From Actinomycetes bacterium (GTDB lineage Bacteria > Actinomycetota > Actinomycetes > Mycobacteriales > Micromonosporaceae), in NCBI GenBank assembly GCA_021793335.1, contig JAJYSW010000003.1, positions 1 through 27,790 of the forward strand: 27,790 bases of DNA, read 5' to 3'. Position 1 is the stretch's first letter; every line of letters begins with the position of its first letter. The translations under genes were made by a program, and so were the position numbers. The notes below the pieces were generated by a model. That model did no database searches. It was not told the origin of the DNA and worked only from the letters and a program-made list of their open reading frames with translations. This document shows positions 25,872 to 27,790 of the stretch, piece by piece.

Positions 25872-26846
25872 ATGACCCACCCCGACAACCGACAGCAGGA
25901 AGACGAGGACGGCGGCACCTTCAAACTCAAGCCGGGTTCCCAGTCCGAGCCTCCGCAGGCCGCGGGCTCCCAGAATCTCGACTCGACGATGAAGCTGCGC
26001 AAGACCGGCGGGGCTGCGGCCCCGCCGCCTCCGCCGCCCTCCCCGCTCGGCAATCCCACCGGGCCGGCCGCCCCGCCCTCGCCGTTCGACGACACTTCGG
26101 TCATGCCGCCGTCGGGCGAGGCGCAGACCAATTTTCAGCCGGCCACGCAGATGCCGGGGCAGCCGAATCCGCTCGGTCAACCGGCGCCGCCGCCGCAGGC
26201 CGGGCAACCCTATGGGCAGCAGCCGGGCGGGCCGCCGCCGTACGGCCAGCAGCCGCCGCAGGCCCAGTACCAGCCGCCGCAGCAGCAGGGTGGCCCGCCG
26301 TACGGGCAGGGGCAGGCGGGAGCCGCGGCCGGCCAGGTCCCCGCGGGCATCAAGCGCATCGGCCTGATGGCGCTGGTCGCGGGTGGCATCAGCCTCGCCA
26401 ACGCCGTCGTGAACATCGCGTTCGCAGCCGACCAGACCGCCGTGATGCTGGTGCCGGGCCTGCTGTTCGCGCTGGCGGTCCTCGCCTACGGTTTCACGCT
26501 GCCACGGGGACTGCTCGCGGCCAAGGGCCTGCGTTTGACGGGCATCATCCTCATGATGATCCAGGGTGGTTTCGGCCTGATCGGGCTGCTCGGCCTGCTC
26601 GGGCTGCTCGGCCTGGTGGGCGCGGGCTTCGTGCTGCTCAGTCTGCTGCTGCTGATCGTCGTCGTGGGGGCCGACGCCTGGGCCACGTGGATCTTCATCA
26701 AGGACCGGGAGGCGTCCGCCTACATCAAGGGCGCTGTGCAATACCCGGGCCACCCCGGTCAGCACGGTCACCCCGGTCAGCACGGCGCTTACCCGCAGCA
26801 GCCGGGGCACCCGCAGCCGGGACAGCAGCCGCCTTACGGCCGGTAG
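25872..26846 (+). CDS. Pro/Gln-rich four-helix membrane protein
   Basis: This is a 324-residue protein of unknown function. Residues 1-155 are a disordered region very rich in Pro, Gln and Gly, with PYGQQP-type repeats. Four hydrophobic segments follow (about 160-182, 190-207, 212-240 and 240-265), including a Leu/Gly-rich run (LLGLLGLLGLLG). The C-terminus is again Pro/Gln/His-rich with PGQHG repeats (about 290-324). Similar layouts are common in actinobacterial envelope proteins of unassigned role. The ATG has GGAG 9 bases upstream. It is separated by 100 bp from the permease gene and may have its own promoter (TATCGT near 25818). Confidence 0.85.
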   Translation: MTHPDNRQQEDEDGGTFKLKPGSQSEPPQAAGSQNLDSTMKLRKTGGAAAPPPPPPSPLGNPTGPAAPPSPFDDTSVMPPSGEAQTNFQPATQMPGQPNPLGQPAPPPQAGQPYGQQPGGPPPYGQQPPQAQYQPPQQQGGPPYGQGQAGAAAGQVPAGIKRIGLMALVAGGISLANAVVNIAFAADQTAVMLVPGLLFALAVLAYGFTLPRGLLAAKGLRLTGIILMMIQGGFGLIGLLGLLGLLGLVGAGFVLLSLLLLIVVVGADAWATWIFIKDREASAYIKGAVQYPGHPGQHGHPGQHGAYPQQPGHPQPGQQPPYGR

Positions 26847-26849
26847 CCT

Positions 26850-26877
26850 TTGCGCTCGGTCCGGTCACGACTAAGCT
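26850..26877 (+). promoter_or_regulatory. Candidate promoter before the B12-binding gene
   Basis: TTGCGC (26850-26855) and TAAGCT (26872-26877) are 16 bases apart, and TAAGCT fits TAnnnT. Transcription would start at about 26885, exactly on the ATG of a 17-codon frame. The leader before the cobalamin-binding gene would then be about 80 bases with a strong GC hairpin (GCCGCGG/CCGCGGC). Confidence 0.35.
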
Positions 26878-26884
26878 CATTCGT

Positions 26885-26938
26885 ATGACGGCCGCGGCGG
26901 TCGCGGCGACACCGCGGCGCCGCATACAGCGGCACTGA
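26885..26938 (+). CDS. Possible leaderless 17-codon leader ORF
   Basis: A short frame MTAAAVAATPRRRIQRH begins 7 bases after the candidate -10 hexamer, the geometry of a leaderless start, and ends 28 bases before the next gene. It has no ribosome site and simple Ala/Arg composition. It may be chance, or a leader peptide affecting the downstream gene. Confidence 0.2.
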   Translation: MTAAAVAATPRRRIQRH

Positions 26939-26966
26939 TGCCGCGGCCGCAGACGAGGAGGTCACT

Positions 26967-27431
26967 ATGTCTGCATCGCGCGCGCCGAACCGTGGGGCGC
27001 CTGTCCGGGTGGTCGTGGCGAAGGTCGGTCTGGACGGGCACGATCGCGGCGCGAAAGTCGTCGCTCGCGCACTGCGCGACGCCGGCATGGAAGTGATCTA
27101 CACCGGTCTGCACAATTCACCCGAGCAGGTCGTGGCGACGGCCTTGGCCGAAGACGCCGACGCGATCGGGTTGAGCATTCTCTCCGGTGCCCATATGACG
27201 CTGTTCCCGCGAGTGCTGCGCCTGCTCGATGAGGCCGATGCGCGCGACATCGTGGTGTTCGGCGGCGGGATCATTCCCGATGAGGACGCGGAGGCGCTGC
27301 GTGAGGCCGGAGTGGCCACTACTTTCGGTCCCGGGGCCTCGACGCAGACGATCGCCCGATGGGTGGCCGAGCATGTCGGCTCGCGCCACAACGGTGGCGC
27401 CGCAAAGGAACACCCGGCTCCTACCAGCTGA
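26967..27431 (+). CDS. Stand-alone cobalamin-binding domain (methylmalonyl-CoA mutase type)
   Basis: This 154-residue protein corresponds to the C-terminal B12-binding domain of acyl-CoA mutases. The base-off/His-on motif DxHxxG is present (D23-G-H25-D-R-G28, with His25 the expected cobalt ligand), as are SIL at 70-72 and GGG near 99-101. Such separate small subunits pair with a catalytic TIM-barrel subunit in isobutyryl-CoA or methylmalonyl-CoA mutases. No large subunit, MeaB-type chaperone or B12 gene is in this window. The ATG has GGAGG 5 bases upstream. The last residues (after about 140) are a short polar tail. A regulatory rather than catalytic role is possible. Confidence 0.9.
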   Translation: MSASRAPNRGAPVRVVVAKVGLDGHDRGAKVVARALRDAGMEVIYTGLHNSPEQVVATALAEDADAIGLSILSGAHMTLFPRVLRLLDEADARDIVVFGGGIIPDEDAEALREAGVATTFGPGASTQTIARWVAEHVGSRHNGGAAKEHPAPTS

Positions 27432-27600
27432 TTCGGGAGTTTTGGAAAAAGATTTCGACGGGCCCGTAACCGGGCGCGGACAGCCTCGTTCTTATTAGTG
27501 TCGGACGTAGTGGCAAAGCTACGCGAGATACGTCGGAGAGCGAGACGAAAGCCATCGCTCACCGGTATCGTATGGCTCATAGAGCCATGCCACAGACTGC

Positions 27601-27638
27601 CGATGCCCTGTCGATTGAGGGGTGGCGATAGGGCATCG
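27601..27638 (+). repeat. Loop-repeat hairpin 1
   Basis: The stem CGATGCCCTGTCG/CGATAGGGCATCG is 13 pairs with one G-U. The 12-base loop contains TGAGGGGTG. Confidence 0.8.
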
Positions 27639-27646
27639 TGCCTAAA

Positions 27647-27681
27647 GGGAATCAAGCCTTTGAGGGGTGGGCTTGATTCCC
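27647..27681 (+). repeat. Loop-repeat hairpin 2
   Basis: The stem GGGAATCAAGCC/GGCTTGATTCCC is 12 perfect pairs. The 11-base loop contains TGAGGGGTG. It is preceded by TAAA and followed by GTTTATA. Confidence 0.8.
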
Positions 27682-27689
27682 GTTTATAA

Positions 27690-27724
27690 GGGGACCGGAC
27701 GCCTGAGGGGTGCGTCCGGTCCCC
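27690..27724 (+). repeat. Loop-repeat hairpin 3
   Basis: The stem GGGGACCGGACGC/GCGTCCGGTCCCC is 13 perfect pairs. The 9-base loop CTGAGGGGT plus the closing G repeats TGAGGGGTG. It is preceded by ATAA and followed by GTTCATA, like hairpin 2. Confidence 0.8.
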
Positions 27725-27790
27725 GTTCATATGCGGCCCGTGAATCCGCGGAGAGCGCCGTGAGCCGCCCTTCGAGCAGCGCCGCGGAGC

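Larger units (their letters stand above)
27506..27724 (+). ncRNA. Candidate structured RNA with repeated TGAGGGGTG loops
   Basis: Five hairpins lie in series. Two are small: CGTAG/CTACG at 27506-27523 and TATGGCTC-ATA-GAGCCATG at 27571-27589. Three are long: 27601-27638 (13 pairs), 27647-27681 (12 pairs) and 27690-27724 (13 pairs). The long stems share no sequence, yet each loop shows TGAGGGGTG (27616-27624, 27661-27669, 27704-27712). The two non-Watson-Crick pairs (27610 with 27630, and 27571 with 27589) are G-U on the plus strand but A-C on the minus strand, favouring plus-strand transcription. I do not recognise a known RNA family. The 5' end and terminator are uncertain; the last hairpin could itself be the terminator, although only weak U-runs follow. 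Confidence 0.65.
27432..27790. other. 359-bp protein-free end of the window
   Basis: No credible protein frame is present. The region starts with a small GCCCG/CGGGC hairpin (27462-27475), has an AT-richer stretch near 27485-27500 (TATTAG at 27493-27498 could be a -10, without a clear -35), and contains the hairpin array annotated separately. The last 65 bases show nothing recognisable. Confidence 0.6.

Noticed and set aside
23525..26131. 868-codon minus-strand open frame opposite the FtsX permease
   Set aside because: It is a shadow of the permease and Pro-rich genes with His/Arg/Asp-rich low complexity and no domain.
26847..26966. Cobalamin riboswitch before the B12-binding gene
   Set aside because: The leader is about 80 bases at most, too short, and lacks the B12-box.
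27601..27724. CRISPR-like array
   Set aside because: The constant part is only 9 bases and lies in loops of perfect palindromes. Spacers are not variable foreign-like inserts and no cas genes are present.
27590..27740. 6C RNA on the minus strand
   Set aside because: The loops would read CACCCCTCA with only four consecutive C, whereas 6C hairpins show six or more. The G-U pairs favour the plus strand.

Overview
The window is a GC-rich (roughly 70%) actinobacterial chromosome segment. The evidence is high-GC codon use with many GTG and two TTG starts, strong GGAGG-type ribosome sites, apparently leaderless genes, a PerM/DUF6350 gene next to purN, an HspR-like regulator and a BMP-type nucleoside importer. 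Long proline/glutamine-rich and acidic tails would suit a Glycomyces-like or related filamentous actinomycete, but I cannot place it from sequence alone. There are no phage, IS or CRISPR elements; this is mostly housekeeping and salvage metabolism.

Layout. (1) 111-7176, minus strand: one nucleoside uptake and salvage operon with a BMP lipoprotein, a double ABC ATPase, two permeases, cytidine deaminase and thymidine phosphorylase. Imported pyrimidine nucleosides are deaminated and then phosphorolysed. (2) 7373-7711: a small membrane protein of unknown function. (3) 7802-11892, minus: a Leloir galactose operon, deoR-type repressor, galT, galE, galK, with tightly overlapping genes and a direct-repeat operator before the repressor. 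(4) 12015-13672, plus: trpS (apparently leaderless) and a 2'-5' RNA ligase-like gene. (5) 14059-19494, minus: perM-like, purN, a VanZ-like gene, then a plus-strand zinc-ribbon gene, an HspR-like regulator and purH. PurN and purH are neighbours in many actinobacteria but are separated here. The purH leader carries ZTP (pfl) riboswitch signatures with an unusual insertion of about 75 nt. (6) 19647-20078, plus: a staphylococcal-nuclease-fold protein. (7) 20142-22039, minus: a NarL-type response regulator and its histidine kinase, divergent from a plus-strand small membrane protein, ABC ATPase and FtsX-like permease (22225-25771). The shared intergenic region holds a perfect inverted repeat and a direct repeat. 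(8) 25872-27431, plus: a proline/glutamine-rich four-helix membrane protein and a stand-alone cobalamin-binding domain of the methylmalonyl-CoA mutase type.

The most unusual element is at the right end (about 27500-27730). Three consecutive perfect or near-perfect hairpins with unrelated stems all present the same loop, TGAGGGGTG, at 43-45 nt spacing. Two of them also share flanking sequence, and the G-U pairs point to transcription of the plus strand. Invariant loops on changing stems suggest a structured, multi-site RNA such as a protein- or RNA-titrating sRNA. I do not recognise it as a described family.

Nothing here was checked by alignment, database search or folding software. Pairings were worked out by eye.
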